NCBI RefSeq assembly: GCF_045679555.1
Contig: NC_092094.1
Coordinates: 35,046,430 to 35,110,429, forward strand
Direction: 5' to 3'
DNA: 64,000 nt
From: Salvelinus alpinus
Taxonomy: Eukaryota; Chordata; Actinopteri; Salmoniformes; Salmonidae
Shown: positions 12,801-22,822 of the stretch, piece after piece
How the letters are laid out: each line of letters starts with the position of its first letter
How positions within the stretch are numbered: the stretch's first letter is position 1
Notes under the pieces: generated by a model
Databases searched by the model: none
The model's input: the letters and a program-made list of their open reading frames with translations, nothing else
What the model was told of the DNA's origin: nothing
Made by a program: the position numbers and the translations under genes

Positions 12801-14041
12801 CCCTGCTATTTTTAAACAGAGTATTAGAGCTACTCAACAGGCCATTGGTGACCAACTTACTGCTGCTGGCCTCTCTGCCTGCTGTTGAATTTGCAGGAGG
12901 ACAGCTAGCCAGCAGAAGTGTTGTTTTTTTGTAGTGTATTTTGACAAAAAGCCTTGAATCTTTTCTGAAAGGGCAATAAATGTTTTGAAATGCAGGGAAA
13001 ACGCTGTTAGAAATGCAGTACATGTCTATGACCTTTTAGCTACAGTGGTGCTTGATAAATGCCAAACTGAATACTTTCCCCTGGGTTTCTGCTTCTCTGA
13101 GTACTAGATAGATCCACCATTGACCTCCTGCAAGTCCTAGGCCACTGCTAGGTCACTGGGCTCCTCTTAGAGTATCTTGAAGTCCAGGTAGGCCATGCTG
13201 GGCTGGGGGCCTGTGAGTGAGAGGACCAGATGGGGCTTGCATTGTGACTGCAGGCCCAAGACCTGTCTCTCTTATTACAATTTTGTTCCTCTTCTTGAGC
13301 CCACTGGCGCCTCAGCATACATCCACCCAGAGAGCTGAGTGAAAGACACCACATAGGGAGAGAAAGGGTGCTTATTGTATGGGCTTATTCAAGGGTGAGT
13401 GGACTGCCATTGTAGTGCTAAGAATGCAGAGGGTTCAGTGCTTTCTAATGGATATTGGCTTCAATGCACACATCCTCTTTATCAGGGCTTCAGATCATCT
13501 TCAACACGATTGTATTCTTGCTATGTGTTATCTGTCATAGGACCTTGGCGTGTGCAAGTGTCCACTAGTTTTATAGGTTCTGTAGATTTATTTTCCAGAT
13601 ACAAAGGAAAATATTGAACACTGAGAAATAGCTCTATCCTAAAATAAAGATTCCAAAGATTTCCTCTTGGGTATTTTTTTCAGATGTCAGGTACCTCTTG
13701 AGTGCCTTAAAATACCTTTAGCTTGGTTATATAACTATCTTGCTCCATTCTTCAGGTATTGGCTGACCAACAACATCCAGATAAAGAGACCCACCACTGG
13801 TCTACTGATGTACACCATGGCCACTCGCTTCTGTGAGGAGATCCACCTGTACGGTTTCTGGCCTTTCCCTCAGGATTCACAGGGGAAACCAGTGAAGTAC
13901 CATTACTATGACACTCTGACCTACGAGTACACGTCCCATGCCAGTCCGCACACCATGCCACTGGAGTTCAGGACCCTGAGTTCACTCCACAGACAGGGGG
14001 CGCTGCGTCTCCACACTGGCCCTTGTGGTGTAGGAACATAA
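748..14041 (+). CDS. st8sia2: ST8SIA2, alpha-2,8-polysialyltransferase (exons 2-6; exon 1 outside window)
   Basis: Golgi type II membrane enzyme (STX) that adds alpha-2,8-linked sialic acid chains, chiefly to NCAM N-glycans. Coding exons are 748-804, 6995-7138, 7228-7485, 12390-12683 and 13756-14041; every junction has AG/GT and keeps the same phase (two bases left, one base right). Exon 3 carries N-glycosylation sequons and ends in the basic segment leading to RKNILRFF. Exon 4 has the polysialyltransferase-domain stretch [18 protein letters not shown] and the start of sialylmotif L ([11 protein letters not shown]). Exon 5 completes motif L ([16 protein letters not shown]). Exon 6 has motif S ([16 protein letters not shown]), motif III (YHYYD) and motif VS (HTMPLEF). 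[17 protein letters not shown] and the ending GPCGVGT fit ST8SIA2 better than ST8SIA4. The missing exon 1 should encode the cytosolic tail and membrane anchor. The neighbouring FAM174B and CHD2 support ST8SIA2 over its paralogue. No frameshift or stop is seen. Confidence 0.95.
959..1442 (+). repeat. 5' LTR of the intron-2 retroelement
   Basis: 484 bp, TG...CA ends. AATAAA at 1350-1355 lies only five bases before the ATG (1361) of the long internal reading frame, so that frame starts inside the LTR. Confidence 0.9.
2757..3084. repeat. Tandem arrays, about 27-bp and 18-bp units
   Basis: About four copies of a 27-bp unit coding PEPPTRQDL are followed by about twelve copies of an 18-bp unit (CATGAGCTGCCCTACAGT) coding HELPYS. 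All copies keep the frame of the surrounding ORF. Confidence 0.85.
3089..3650. repeat. 24-bp minisatellite, about 23 units
   Basis: Unit GACCTGCCGGAGTCCCTACG plus four bases, coding PDLPESLR or PDLPESLS, nearly homogeneous. Variants differ at the CTACGCCC/CTCAGCCC/CTCAGCCA positions and occur in blocks, as expected from unequal exchange or slippage. One unit carries the TAG at 3269. Confidence 0.9.
3655..3786. repeat. 18-bp tandem repeats (PLIPVL units)
   Basis: About seven units of the type CCCCTTATCCCGGTGCTG, coding hydrophobic PIILVL or PLIPVL in the same frame as the upstream arrays. Confidence 0.8.
3967..4450 (+). repeat. 3' LTR of the intron-2 retroelement
   Basis: 484 bp, apparently identical to the 5' LTR at a fixed offset of 3008 bp with no indels. 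It is preceded by a run of G and followed by the target duplicate ATATC. Confidence 0.9.
4654..6767 (-). mobile_element. Tc1-like element with a second Tc1-like element nested inside
   Basis: The ends CTGAACAAAAATA (4654) and TATTTTTGTCCAG (to 6767) are inverted repeats. TA precedes the left end; the right flank has decayed to TT. The interior reads as the minus strand of a Tc1/mariner transposase gene with many frameshifts (remnants around 5957-6218). The other Tc1-like copy (4812-5818) interrupts its left part. It lies in ST8SIA2 intron 2 and is inactive. Confidence 0.8.
4812..5818 (-). mobile_element. Tc1-like element, internally deleted, nested copy
   Basis: Flanked by TA on both sides (4810-4811 and 5819-5820). 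The inverted ends contain AGTAAGTGGACACC and GGTGTCCACATACTTTTGTA. The minus strand encodes fragments of a Tc1 transposase N-terminal region (5351-5554 antisense) and catalytic region, with a large internal deletion and frameshifts. The same family appears as a fragment at about 34075-34430. Confidence 0.85.
6995..7138 (+). CDS. st8sia2: ST8SIA2 exon 3 (stem and start of basic region)
   Basis: 144 bp between TGTTGTAG and CAG|GTAGGC. It encodes a Ser/Thr/Asn-rich luminal stem with sequons NNT, NWT and NRT, ending SNLIR. It joins the next exon in phase to make the polybasic segment before sialylmotif L. The stem is poorly conserved between species, as expected. Confidence 0.88.
7228..7485 (+). 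CDS. st8sia2: ST8SIA2 exon 4 (polysialyltransferase domain, start of sialylmotif L)
   Basis: 258 bp between CTATAG and ATCAG|GTAAGA. It encodes [12 protein letters not shown], the [18 protein letters not shown] block, sequon NIS, and the first half of sialylmotif L including the conserved Cys of [10 protein letters not shown]. It ends at FVIR, directly before the CNLAP block of exon 5. Confidence 0.97.
7505..7862 (+). mobile_element. LINE reverse-transcriptase fragment (5' piece)
   Basis: Degraded non-LTR retrotransposon coding sequence. Readable pieces are the [15 protein letters not shown] motif that precedes the RT fingers, then [12 protein letters not shown], and [16 protein letters not shown] in another frame. 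It is cut at 7863 by a TA-flanked insertion; the likely 3' end resumes near 8398. Confidence 0.8.
7865..8396. mobile_element. Non-autonomous TA-flanked element
   Basis: The terminal inverted repeats CACTGAGTGTACAAAAC and GTTTTGTACACTCTCAGT enclose about 500 bp without a usable ORF. TA lies at the left junction. It interrupts a LINE fragment. A Tc1-type origin is likely from the TA target. Confidence 0.7.
8398..8564 (+). mobile_element. LINE 3' tail fragment
   Basis: Contains the salmonid LINE 3' end pattern ACAAGCATTTCGCTGGACC, then ACCAATAAACTTTTATTTTA. It probably belongs to the same copy as the RT fragment before the nested insertion. Confidence 0.65.
8573..8785. mobile_element. hAT-like MITE, copy 1
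   Basis: Starts CAGGGGCGCA and ends TTGCACCCCTG, flanked by a perfect 8-bp duplication GTTCTTAT (8565-8572 and 8786-8793). No ORF. Same family as 9058-9295 and 61513-61708. Confidence 0.85.
8877..9975. repeat. Possible older element with CAGTGTTAA-type ends, split by the MITE at 9058
   Basis: Similar short motifs occur near both sides: AGTAAATTCTCCAGTGTTAA near 8880 and an opposed AGTGTTAAC...ACACT set near 9925-9960. MITE copy 2 lies inside. The boundaries are my estimate and no coding sequence is visible. Confidence 0.3.
9058..9295. mobile_element. hAT-like MITE, copy 2
   Basis: Perfect 11-bp terminal inverted repeats CAGGGGTGCAA/TTGCACCCCTG and a perfect 8-bp target duplication GTGACAGA (9050-9057 and 9296-9303). 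238 bp, no ORF. Confidence 0.9.
10582..11215. mobile_element. Possible hAT-type relic
   Basis: Begins with CAGTGGCGGTCGGTGCCATT, a start I associate with a teleost hAT-like repeat, followed by non-coding AT-rich sequence. The right end is uncertain. It lies in ST8SIA2 intron 4. Confidence 0.4.
11254..11445. mobile_element. hAT-like MITE with perfect 8-bp target duplication
   Basis: 192 bp with inverted ends CAGGGGTTTCAAACTCATTC and GAATGAGTTTGACATATG, flanked by ACATAAAT on both sides (11246-11253 and 11446-11453). No ORF. A different family from the CAGGGGTGCAA elements. Confidence 0.85.
11454..12389. other. ST8SIA2 intron 4, 3' part
   Basis: No exon or RNA gene is seen. The small ORFs on both strands have no family features. 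Ends in the exon 5 acceptor. Confidence 0.5.
12390..12683 (+). CDS. st8sia2: ST8SIA2 exon 5 (end of sialylmotif L, central catalytic domain)
   Basis: 294 bp between TTTGCAG and GAGG|GTAAGA. It encodes [45 protein letters not shown] and [11 protein letters not shown], all strongly conserved in ST8SIA2/4. It lies 4.9 kb downstream of exon 4; the intervening intron is mostly repeats. Confidence 0.97.
12684..13755. other. ST8SIA2 intron 5
   Basis: Intron between the GTAAGA donor and the TTCTTCAG acceptor. No repeat family or hidden exon recognised. Confidence 0.7.
13756..14041 (+). CDS. st8sia2: ST8SIA2 exon 6 (motifs S, III, VS and C terminus)
   Basis: This terminal coding exon begins after TTCTTCAG and ends at TAA 14039-14041. 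It encodes YWLTNN, sialylmotif S (PTTGLLMYT to LYGFWPFP), motif III YHYYD, motif VS HTMPLEF, and a C terminus GPCGVGT whose Cys matches the conserved terminal Cys of the family. An open frame extends upstream to 13667, but the splice acceptor and protein conservation set the exon start. Confidence 0.97.
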
Positions 14042-15150
14042 TCTAAAAACACAGCAAGGAATGTACTGTATGTCTCCATCAAAATGACCCTTACGCTTTT
14101 GGGAAAATACCTCCTGCTCAGTTGATGTCTGTCACACACGGACATCTCAGAGGAAATACTTCCTGTATTAAACTGTAGGACATTTTTATGTAGCTGTGAA
14201 TTTAGTTGAACGACAGTATGCAGGATACTGCATATCTTATTTGGGCTCACATTGTTGTCCTACAAGAGAGCACTGAAGAGTTTTTAACATTTCTACAGTA
14301 ACCTGTGAACATTTTACCTAAAACAGACACTTTTTAATTTGTTAAAAAATAACAAATTTATGTTGGTATATGCTTTTTTCAACAAGAATACTTTTTCTTT
14401 TTACATGGAATGTGTTTTGTAAAATGTATATAATTACAACATTTATAAAAAACTTCCAAGGGCTTTGTGATTGTAAATTTAACTACTAAGTTATCAATAA
14501 TGTTTGTCTTGATATTTTTGTAATTATTCCTTTGAATTATACGATAAATCTACTTCATCACTACTGTTGGAGACATCATATCAGACAGATCCAAGGAAGG
14601 AGCACCAGCCTGCAGAGCACTGATTGAGCCACAAGATGGAAGCACTTCTTCATAAGGAAACTATGAATAGTAGTGCATTTAGTTTTCCACATTTAGTTTA
14701 TTAGTGAACATGGGTTCAACTACATACTACTGTGTGATGTTTTGTTAGCTCTCACCTTAAATTGGGAATTGTATTATTTAAAGAGTAGCCTAATAGTGTA
14801 GGCCTAGTTTCTTATTTTTGCCTTAACTTCTTCCTCATCAAGGAAACCGGTTTGTGGTATTTGGAAATCGAGACCGTGGGACTATAAGGTTATATCTGCA
14901 CAAAGCATGGTTCTGAGATATTGAGAATTACATTTTTCACATCCCAGATCTCAGAAATGTTTTGTAGTGAATTATTTGCTTTCATAACCCATTAAGGTCC
15001 TCGCCATCAAGGTACCTAAAGTGCAGAGTATCCCAATTCTAAGACATTTGTCAATCTTTTTTTTGTGTGGGGTACACAGGATGTTAAAATGATGTCAATT
15101 TCAATAGAAAAGTACAGATATTTAATGATTAAATAAAGAGAATACCCTTC
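14042..15150 (+). other. st8sia2: Probable ST8SIA2 3' UTR
   Basis: AT-rich sequence after the stop codon without coding features. A canonical AATAAA at 15132-15137 is the first good polyadenylation signal I find downstream, so the transcript may end near 15150-15165. Earlier non-canonical sites are possible. Confidence 0.4.
15132..15137 (+). promoter_or_regulatory. Candidate polyadenylation signal of ST8SIA2
   Basis: AATAAA about 1.09 kb after the ST8SIA2 stop codon. Confidence 0.35.
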
Positions 15151-15942
15151 ATTATTTCTAATCACATTATCAAATATATTAATTAATGTTCATCACACAT
15201 TTGTTAAAGAGATAGCATCCTATGGATAACTAGCAACATCTCACAGGTAAAGGACCACCTAAAGAGCAACTCTATGTGAATAACTCATTTTTTACCAACA
15301 TGTCAGAATCTTGTAGTCCCCAGGTTATGAAATACAGTATCGCATTTCTTTCCTTGTTCTGTTTAGGGTGTGAAGTATAACGAGGCTTTGAATGTAGTGT
15401 TTAAGAAATAGCTGCATGCAGCAATCACTGAGATTAAATCACCAATGTTGGAAAAGATAGAAAATAATAACCAAAATAAATAACAGATGTTTAAGCAGCT
15501 TCACAGCTTATTAAATGGTCCTACAGATGATCTACAGAGCTCTTAAAGCCACGGGACTCAAGTCATCCAGGGCAGACATTGGCTATTATTAGTTTACCTA
15601 CTGCTTAGTCTGAGGCGGTGCACTGTAGTAATATTGAATAGAGGCACTCAACTGGAATGCAAAATGTTTAAGCGATAACAGTCAGACAGGGAACACACCC
15701 AGCTGTTCACACACTACTGTTTACACAGGAACAGCCAACAGCAAACTCCTGAACACAAACTCCTGAACGGTTCCTTGGGGGTTTGACAATTTCTTCTTAG
15801 GAATTTGCCTCTTAAGACCATTTTCAAGTCTAGGTGTGTTAAAAGACCTTGTGTTGATGTTGGCTAATGCTGTGCAGATATTCAGAAGGTTGTGCTTGTT
15901 TTGTTGTTGTTTTACTATTTGTCTTAAGAAAAAAAAAATCCT

Positions 15943-17233
15943 CAGCAATCTACACACAATACCCTATAATTACAAAGCAAAAACAGGTATTTAGAATTTT
16001 TTGCAAATATATAAAAAAAAAAAAACAGAAATACCTTATTTACATAAGTATTCAGACCGTTTGCTATGAGACTCGAAATTGAGCTTAGATGCATCCTGTT
16101 TCCATTGATCATCCTTGAAATTAAAAATAATTGTCCATAGAGCTCCGAGACAGGATTGTGTAGAGGAACAGATTTGGGTAAGGGTACCAATACATTTCTG
16201 CAGCATGGAAGGTCCCCAAGAACACAGTGGCCTCCATCATTCTTAAATGGAAGAAGTTTTGAACCACCAAGACTCTTCCTAGAGTTGGCGACCTGGCCAA
16301 ACTGAGCAATCAGGGGAGAAGGTCCTTGGTCAGGGAGGTGACCAAGAACCTGATGGTCACTGACAGAGCTCTAGAGTTCCTCTGTGGAGATGGGAGAAAC
16401 TTCCAGAAGGACAACCATCTCTGCAGCACTCCACCAATTAGGCCTTTATGGTAGAGTGGCCAGACGGAAGCCACTCCTCAGTAAAAGGCACATGACATCC
16501 CGCTTGGAGTTTGCCAAAAGTCACCTAAAGACTCTCAGACCATGAGAAACAACATTCTCTGGTATGATGAAACCAAGATTGAATTGTTTGGCCTGAATGC
16601 CTAGCGTCACATCTGGAGGAAACCTGGCACCATCCCTACAGTGAAGCATGGTGGTATCAAAAATCCTTGATGAAATCCTGCTCAGGACCTCAGACTGGGG
16701 CGAAGGTTCAACCTTCCAACAGGACAACTGTTGGAAGCGTACAGCCAAGACAACGCAGGAGTGGCTTCGGGACAAGTCTCTGAATGTCCTTGAGTGGCCC
16801 AGCCTGAGCCTGGACTTGAACCCGATCAAACATCTCTGGAGAAACCTGAAAATAGCTGTACAGCAACGCTCCCCATCCAACCTGACAGAGCTTGAGTGGA
16901 TCTGCAGAGAAGAATGGGAGAAACTCCCCAAATACAGGTGTGCCAAGCTTGTAGCGTCAAACCCAAGAAGACTCGAGGCTGTAATTGCTTCCAAAGATGC
17001 TTCAACAAAGTACTGAGTAAAGGGACTGAATACTTATGTAAATGTGACATTTCCCTTTTTTATATATATATAAATTAGCAAACATTTCTAAAAACCTGTT
17101 TTTGCTTTGTCATTATGGGGTATCATGTGTAGATTTATAATTAAAAAACGATTTCATCAATTTTAGAATAAGGCTATAACCTAACAAAAGGTGGAAAAAG
17201 TCAAGGCGTCTGAATACTTTCTGAAGGCACTGT
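15943..17233 (+). mobile_element. Tc1-like element, 5'-truncated, degraded transposase
   Basis: The right end reads GAATACTTTCTGAAGGCACTG followed by TA; the left inverted repeat is incomplete. On the plus strand from about 16090 to 17016, transposase remnants occur in different frames, including the antisense-open block 16521-16994 and C-terminal coding pieces [16 protein letters not shown] and LTELEWICREEW. These match the third acidic region of the DDE domain, here with Lys for Glu (NPIKHLW). Inactive. Confidence 0.8.
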
Positions 17234-17242
17234 ATTTCCATT

Positions 17243-17423
17243 AGAGGAGGGTGGGAGGAGCTAGAGGAGGACATGCTCATTGTAATGGCTGGAATGGAAT
17301 CAATGGAACAGAGTCAAACATGTGGTTTCCATATGTTTAATGTGTTTATAATTTCCATTTATTCCATTCCAGCCATTACAATAAGCATGTCCTCCTATAA
17401 CTCCTCCCACCAGCCTCCTCTGA
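17243..17423. mobile_element. Foldback MITE
   Basis: The two halves are near-perfect inverted copies. The left arm has GGAGGACATGCTCATTGTAA and GGCTGGAATGGAAT. The right arm has ATTCCATTCCAGCC and ATTACAATAAGCATGTCCTC. Transcribed RNA would form a long hairpin. No ORF. It directly follows the Tc1 relic. Confidence 0.75.
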
Positions 17424-17715
17424 TCTCCATCAATGGAATATCGTCGGCAGACGACTTGTTATCAACAAATAATGTGAACATCTTGGTTACGCAGGCAAGA
17501 CATAGAATTGTTTGAGATGGAATGTGTGTAAATATTTAGGAGTCTGCAGAATGACGATGTGCTTATCTGCACCCCTAGCTCAAGGCAGCTGTGTTAAAGA
17601 AAGTTATTTAATTCTAAAAGTTGTTTCAAAGGTTTGGCAAGATGTTCAATACTCTGGTGATCTCCCAGAAACAGATTTTTTTTGCCTCCATGGCGGGAAC
17701 ATTCCTCTGTTAATA

Positions 17716-19164
17716 CAGTGCCTTCAGAAAGTATTCACACTCCTTGACTTTTTCCACATTTTGTTGTGTTACAAAGGGGGATTCAAATTAATTTAATTGT
17801 TAATTAATTGTTTAATTGTTAACGATCTACACAAAATTCCCACCCAAAAATATTATGGGGGAAAAAAACACTTTCGATTAGATAAGTATTCAACCTCCTG
17901 AGTCAATACATGTTAGAATCACCTTTGGCAGCAAAGTCTTTCTGGGTAAGTTTTTAAGCACTTTGCAAACCTGGATTGTACAATATTTGCCCATTATTCT
18001 TTTTTCTTCAAGCTCTGTGTAGGTGGTTGTTGATCATTGCTGGATGGCCATTTTCAAGTCTTGCCATAGATTTTCAAGTCAATTTAAGTCAAAACTATAA
18101 CTAGGCCACTTAGGAAAATGTAATGCTGTCTTGGTAAGTAACTCCAGTGTATAATTGGCCTTGCGTTTTAGGTTACTGTCCTGCTGAAAGGTGGATTTGT
18201 CTCCCAGTGTCTGTTGGAAATCAGACTGAACTGGGTTTTCCTCTAGGACATTGCCTGTTTCTCTATTTCTTTTATTTGTATTTTTAAAAACTCCCTAGTC
18301 CTTGCCGATAACAAGCATACCCATAACATGATGCAGCCACCACCATGCTTGAAAATATGAAGTGTGGATTTGCCATAAACCTAATGCCTTGTATTCAGGA
18401 CAAAAGTAAATTTCCTTGCAATTTTTTTCTTCACTTTAGTGTCTTATTACAAACAGGATGCATGTTTTGGAATATTTTTATTCTCTACAGGCTTCCTTCT
18501 TTTCATTCAGTCATTTAGGTTAGTATTGTAGAGTACAATGCTGTTGATCCATCCTGGTTTAAAATCACCATTGGCCTCATGATAAAATCCCTGAGTGGTT
18601 TCCTTCCTCTCCCTCAACTGAATTAGGAAGGATGCCTGTATCTTTTTAGTGACTGGGTGTATTGATACACCATCCAAAGTGTAATGAATAACTTCACCAT
18701 GGTCAAAGGGATATTTAATGTATGTTTGTTTTTATCTACCAATACGTGCTCTTCTTTGTGAGGCATTGGAAAACCTCCCTTGGTCTTTGTCATTGAATCT
18801 GTGCTTGAAATTCACTACTCGATTGAGGGACCTTACAATTATCTGTATGTGTATGGTACAGAGATGATGTTAAACTCTATTATTGCATACAGAGTAAGTC
18901 CATACAACTTATTATCTGACTTGTTAAGCACATTTCTACTCCTGAAGTTATTTAGGTTTGCCATAAGAAAGGGGTTGAACACTTATTGACAAAACATTTC
19001 AGCTTTATAAAAAAAAAAATATTCAAACAATTTCACTTTGACATTATGGGGTATTGTATGTAGATCAGTGACACAAATCTAAATGTAATACATTTTAAAT
19101 TCAGGCTGTAACACAAAAAAAGGTGGAAAAGGTCAAGGGGTGTGAATACTTTCTGAAGACACTG
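17716..19164 (-). mobile_element. Tc1-like element, full length but degraded
   Basis: The inverted ends CAGTGCCTTCAGAAAGTATT and AATACTTTCTGAAGACACTG are each bordered by TA (17714-17715 and 19165-19166). The interior is the antisense of a Tc1 transposase gene (for example CCACCACCATGCTTG, antisense of the HGGG block near 18340) with many lesions. The fragment at 35515-35775 is the same family. Confidence 0.8.
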
Positions 19165-19175
19165 TAGAAGTTACT

Positions 19176-19400
19176 AGAAATCAAATCAAATGTTACTGGT
19201 CACATACACATGGTTAGCAGATGTTATGTTATTGCGAGTGTAGCAAAATGCTTATGCTTCTAGATCCGACAGTGCAGCACTATCTAACAGATAATATCTA
19301 ACAATTCCACAACCTAATACACACAATCTAGTAAAGGAATGGGATGAGAATATATAAAATATATATATGAGCAAGAACTATTAGAAATATTCAGTGTGGC
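19176..19400 (-). mobile_element. LINE 3'-end fragment, antisense
   Basis: Starts with AATCAAATCAAATG and continues with the antisense of the LINE tail (CACATACACATGGTTAGCAG, AGCAAAATGCTTATGCTTCT), the same 3' end type as 8398-8564. 5'-truncated, as is usual for LINE copies. Confidence 0.6.
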
Positions 19401-19849
19401 TTACTCAAGTCCAATAAGCAGCCTCGTGCTCTCACACGTGGTCTGTCTGTAGAAAAATGTTGTTTTGACATGATGCTTCTGTAGAACTACATGTTGCTCT
19501 TATTACACTTCCAGTTAAAAATAGACGTAGTCTTACTTTAGATGTCAGTGGGCCTTCCGGAGTAATGAACGTATCTTTTCATAAAAGAAAGTCTGTGTTT
19601 TGGTAAAATAGAAACAGTATGTGACCAATACCACTAAACTAATTACCCCTGAAACGGCCTTGGGGTCACAGCTTATGGGACCTTCTGAAGAGATGTTTAC
19701 ATATCCTGCTGTCAAAATGTGTTAATGATTATTCTTTGGTATTCTATATTGAGGTTTTTCCTGTCTGAGCTATATATCCTCAGCATATTGTTAAGATGTA
19801 TTTTATGCAAATTCTTGTGTTGGATCTGAAAGTGCTTTTTGTTTTGGAA

Positions 19850-22818
19850 GGACACCACTAAAACGATGAAATCTTTATTGAAATAGGATCATTTCATTTA
19901 CCTTTTACAGTGATAGAAACAGGAAGCGCATAGAAAGTACATCTGTAGTATCAAAGGAACTGTGTGTATGTTACAGGAAGGAGGAAAGTTTGCAGAAAGG
20001 TGTATAACATTGTGATAGGCTCCCAATAGAAGGCTGGAGAGTACTGCTGATATACAACCATGACTTCATATGGAACTACAAAAGCCAAGGGCTTAGCAAA
20101 AATTAATACTGACCAAGTGCAAATGTCACACTTCAGTAAAATTATTCAACAAGACCAAGACAGGAGATGGTTGATGGTGAGGGAGAGTACTTTTATTTGG
20201 GGAAAAAACATGGAGCCAGCCAGTGGGTAGTTAACTCTAAAATGACATTTTCTGTGACAGAAAAACCAAGCTAGACATGCTTTCTATATTCTTCAAAAGA
20301 AGCATTAAACAATGGTTCTCTCACTTAGGCTTTTTTGGCTTAGTTGGGATGAGGGTAATTAGCAATGATCTAGATATAGTATGACAGCTTTGATTGCATT
20401 TACAAGAGGAAAAGCTGCCTTAACCAGAATATTCATTTCAAATAAAAGTTCTCAATAAAGTTCAAATTAACATTGTTACGAGACATAAACCCCAAAATAA
20501 ATTACTTGTACATTCAAACACTGCACTGAAGATCAGAAACATTCACACTATTATCCTTTTAGAGATGATATTGTAGAAGAGATCAATTGCAGAGGAGAGA
20601 AATGAGGAAGGTGGAAATGTTCTAGCAACAATACATCTAAAAGAAATATATCAAGAATGCAATCAAAGAAACAAGACTACCTGTACATTATTGAAAACCA
20701 CAGCATTAACTAAATCACACTCAAAATATCCAAAATAAAAATCCTCTGATGACTGAAACATAAAATAATAATCCAAACTGGACTCAAGTTTTTTATATTT
20801 GTATACAATGGAAAACTTGAATCTTACTGTCAATCTTCAACAGTAATTTATTTTAACTGCAGGCTGAAAAATACAAACCTAAATGGAATACAAGTTAACA
20901 GCTTCAAATCATAATGTGCTCTCTGACAATGTGGCATAGGAAGATTGAACAGAACCTTTTAAGTTCCCCTAATGGTGTTACTTATCAGATAGCTCAAATG
21001 GAATTAATTAGAGTTTCCTGGAAACCCCCGTATGTACTCTAGTTGACAGTGTACTCTCAGATAACAAAACTGGTTAAACAGACAAGGTGACTTTAGGGAT
21101 TCAACACGTTTTTTATATTACTACACAACATTTCCAGAGGACCTAAAGACCACATTATCTAAGGATGGAATGATTCTTTGAGTTATTTCTTTATATTAAC
21201 TGATTCTTTAAACATGTACTTTTGTTTCAATCAAAAATATTCCTCATGTTTTAGACTATTTAGAGAGACACGTCACAGGTGCCTTGAAATACCTGAGTTG
21301 ATGGCTAACTTTTGTCCAACAATGTGTTTAAATTGTAGGGGTAGGCTAATGTAAAGCTTTTGAATGTGAAAGCAAGCACTCCATTTACTGATGTATGGTC
21401 CAATTAAAAGGCACTGTACATACACATTGGCCGTTCAATTGCTTCTATTTTGAAATAGAAAAACCATGCACTTTATACAAAGTTTGCCAGTCCATTGGTC
21501 AGTTTAATATACTGCCACTATCTAAATGGTGTGACGTTGTTTGGGGTTTCAACTTTCTTAATTATTACAGGAAAGAGGTAGGTGCCAATTTCATTTGAAA
21601 GTAATCTGGATACATTTATATTACAACGGTCATAACCCCCTCTTCTCACACTATTTCTTCTATCAACAGCTTAAAAGCATTCATTTTGTAAGAGTAGTTA
21701 GTTATCCATGATTATTGCTTCACTTAAAATAAATATCTAGCACACATCAGTCTAGTCGCAAAGCCAATCATTGTGGCATAGAACAAATCAAATAATTAAT
21801 TCCACAAGTTCTGAGTAAATGTGGAACATGCCACGAAAGTCCTGGGTTACGGTTACCATTTTTAATAATCCTGTGTAAGCAATACCAGGATTTGCCTGTT
21901 ATGTGTAATTACATTCACTAGAACACAACAATGACCCGGTCTCGGAACATGTCTGGCAAGGTAATAATGGTAAAAAAAAGATGAGATACTGTTTGTATAT
22001 TCAAATATACATTGATATATTTTACAATCCAACTTTGAGAAACATACATGTATTTCCAAAATCCTACAAAGTATATTCTATGACCTGTTCTTCAATATAC
22101 TTGTTTGTCATTGTGACCAAACATATGCACTAGCAACCTTATCCAACCCCAGGTTAGAGATAGCAGCAAAATGGGAGACTCTCAAACACATACAGTAAAA
22201 AAATATGCACCCAAACCAACTCTGAGACAGAGGACAGAAAGCCTCAGTCAGTATACAGTGTATGCACATTTGAGTGGTTAGTGTAATATTTGGAATAACA
22301 GAATAATAAGACAATTAAAATAATATTTGCACCAGACGAGTAAATAAGTATTTATATAAAATATTATTCTGAGGATTGTATCTTATATTATTACAGTGAA
22401 TAATATACCATTACAGGCATTACAGGACGGCAAAAGGATTGCCTTGCAGACAGCAAACGCCATCAAACGTTCTCTATGTATTTTGTTTTAGCTTAAAGAA
22501 GATTCAAATTTACTGAGCTAGTCCCAATTCACAATCTATTGGCAACATCCCTCTGAAGAGTAACCTTCTGCGTTGGAAGTGTCTGATGTGTACAAAAGGA
22601 TTGTAAATACAGCATGTTACCAATCAGAATACATTCTAGAATACCAGACCACAGAGGTAACCTTTTCTGCAAATATCGGTGAGATCGGAAACTTGACTAG
22701 ACTTGACAGAAGTTACCAAACATCAGGAGACTGCATTAGGCCACATATCCTTGGGTTGTGTTCCCACTGGAGAAAATGGTGGGATTAAAATCCAACATCC
22801 TCTGTTTAATGCTGGCAT
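19850..22818 (-). other. fam174b: Probable FAM174B 3' UTR
   Basis: A 2.9-kb AT-rich stretch without recognisable repeats or coding sequence, in contrast to the repeat-rich flanks, follows the stop codon. A minus-strand AATAAA (TTTATT at 19874-19879) could end it. Nearer signals exist (for example around 20846), so the true end is uncertain. Confidence 0.45.
19874..19879 (-). promoter_or_regulatory. Candidate polyadenylation signal of FAM174B
   Basis: AATAAA on the minus strand, at the border between the repeat-free stretch and the repeat-rich intergenic sequence. Confidence 0.3.
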
Positions 22819-22822
22819 TCAC
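22819..22822 (-). CDS. fam174b: FAM174B exon 3, coding part (one base plus stop)
   Basis: After a T-rich acceptor (TTTTTTAG) the first base G completes AGG (Arg) and TGA follows at once. The protein therefore ends KYR, as in the family. The rest of this exon is 3' UTR. Confidence 0.8.

Noticed and set aside
16648-17016. Possible functional transposase ORF
   Set aside because: Only the C-terminal third is open, the rest is frameshifted, the 5' terminal repeat is incomplete, and the last catalytic Glu position reads Lys.
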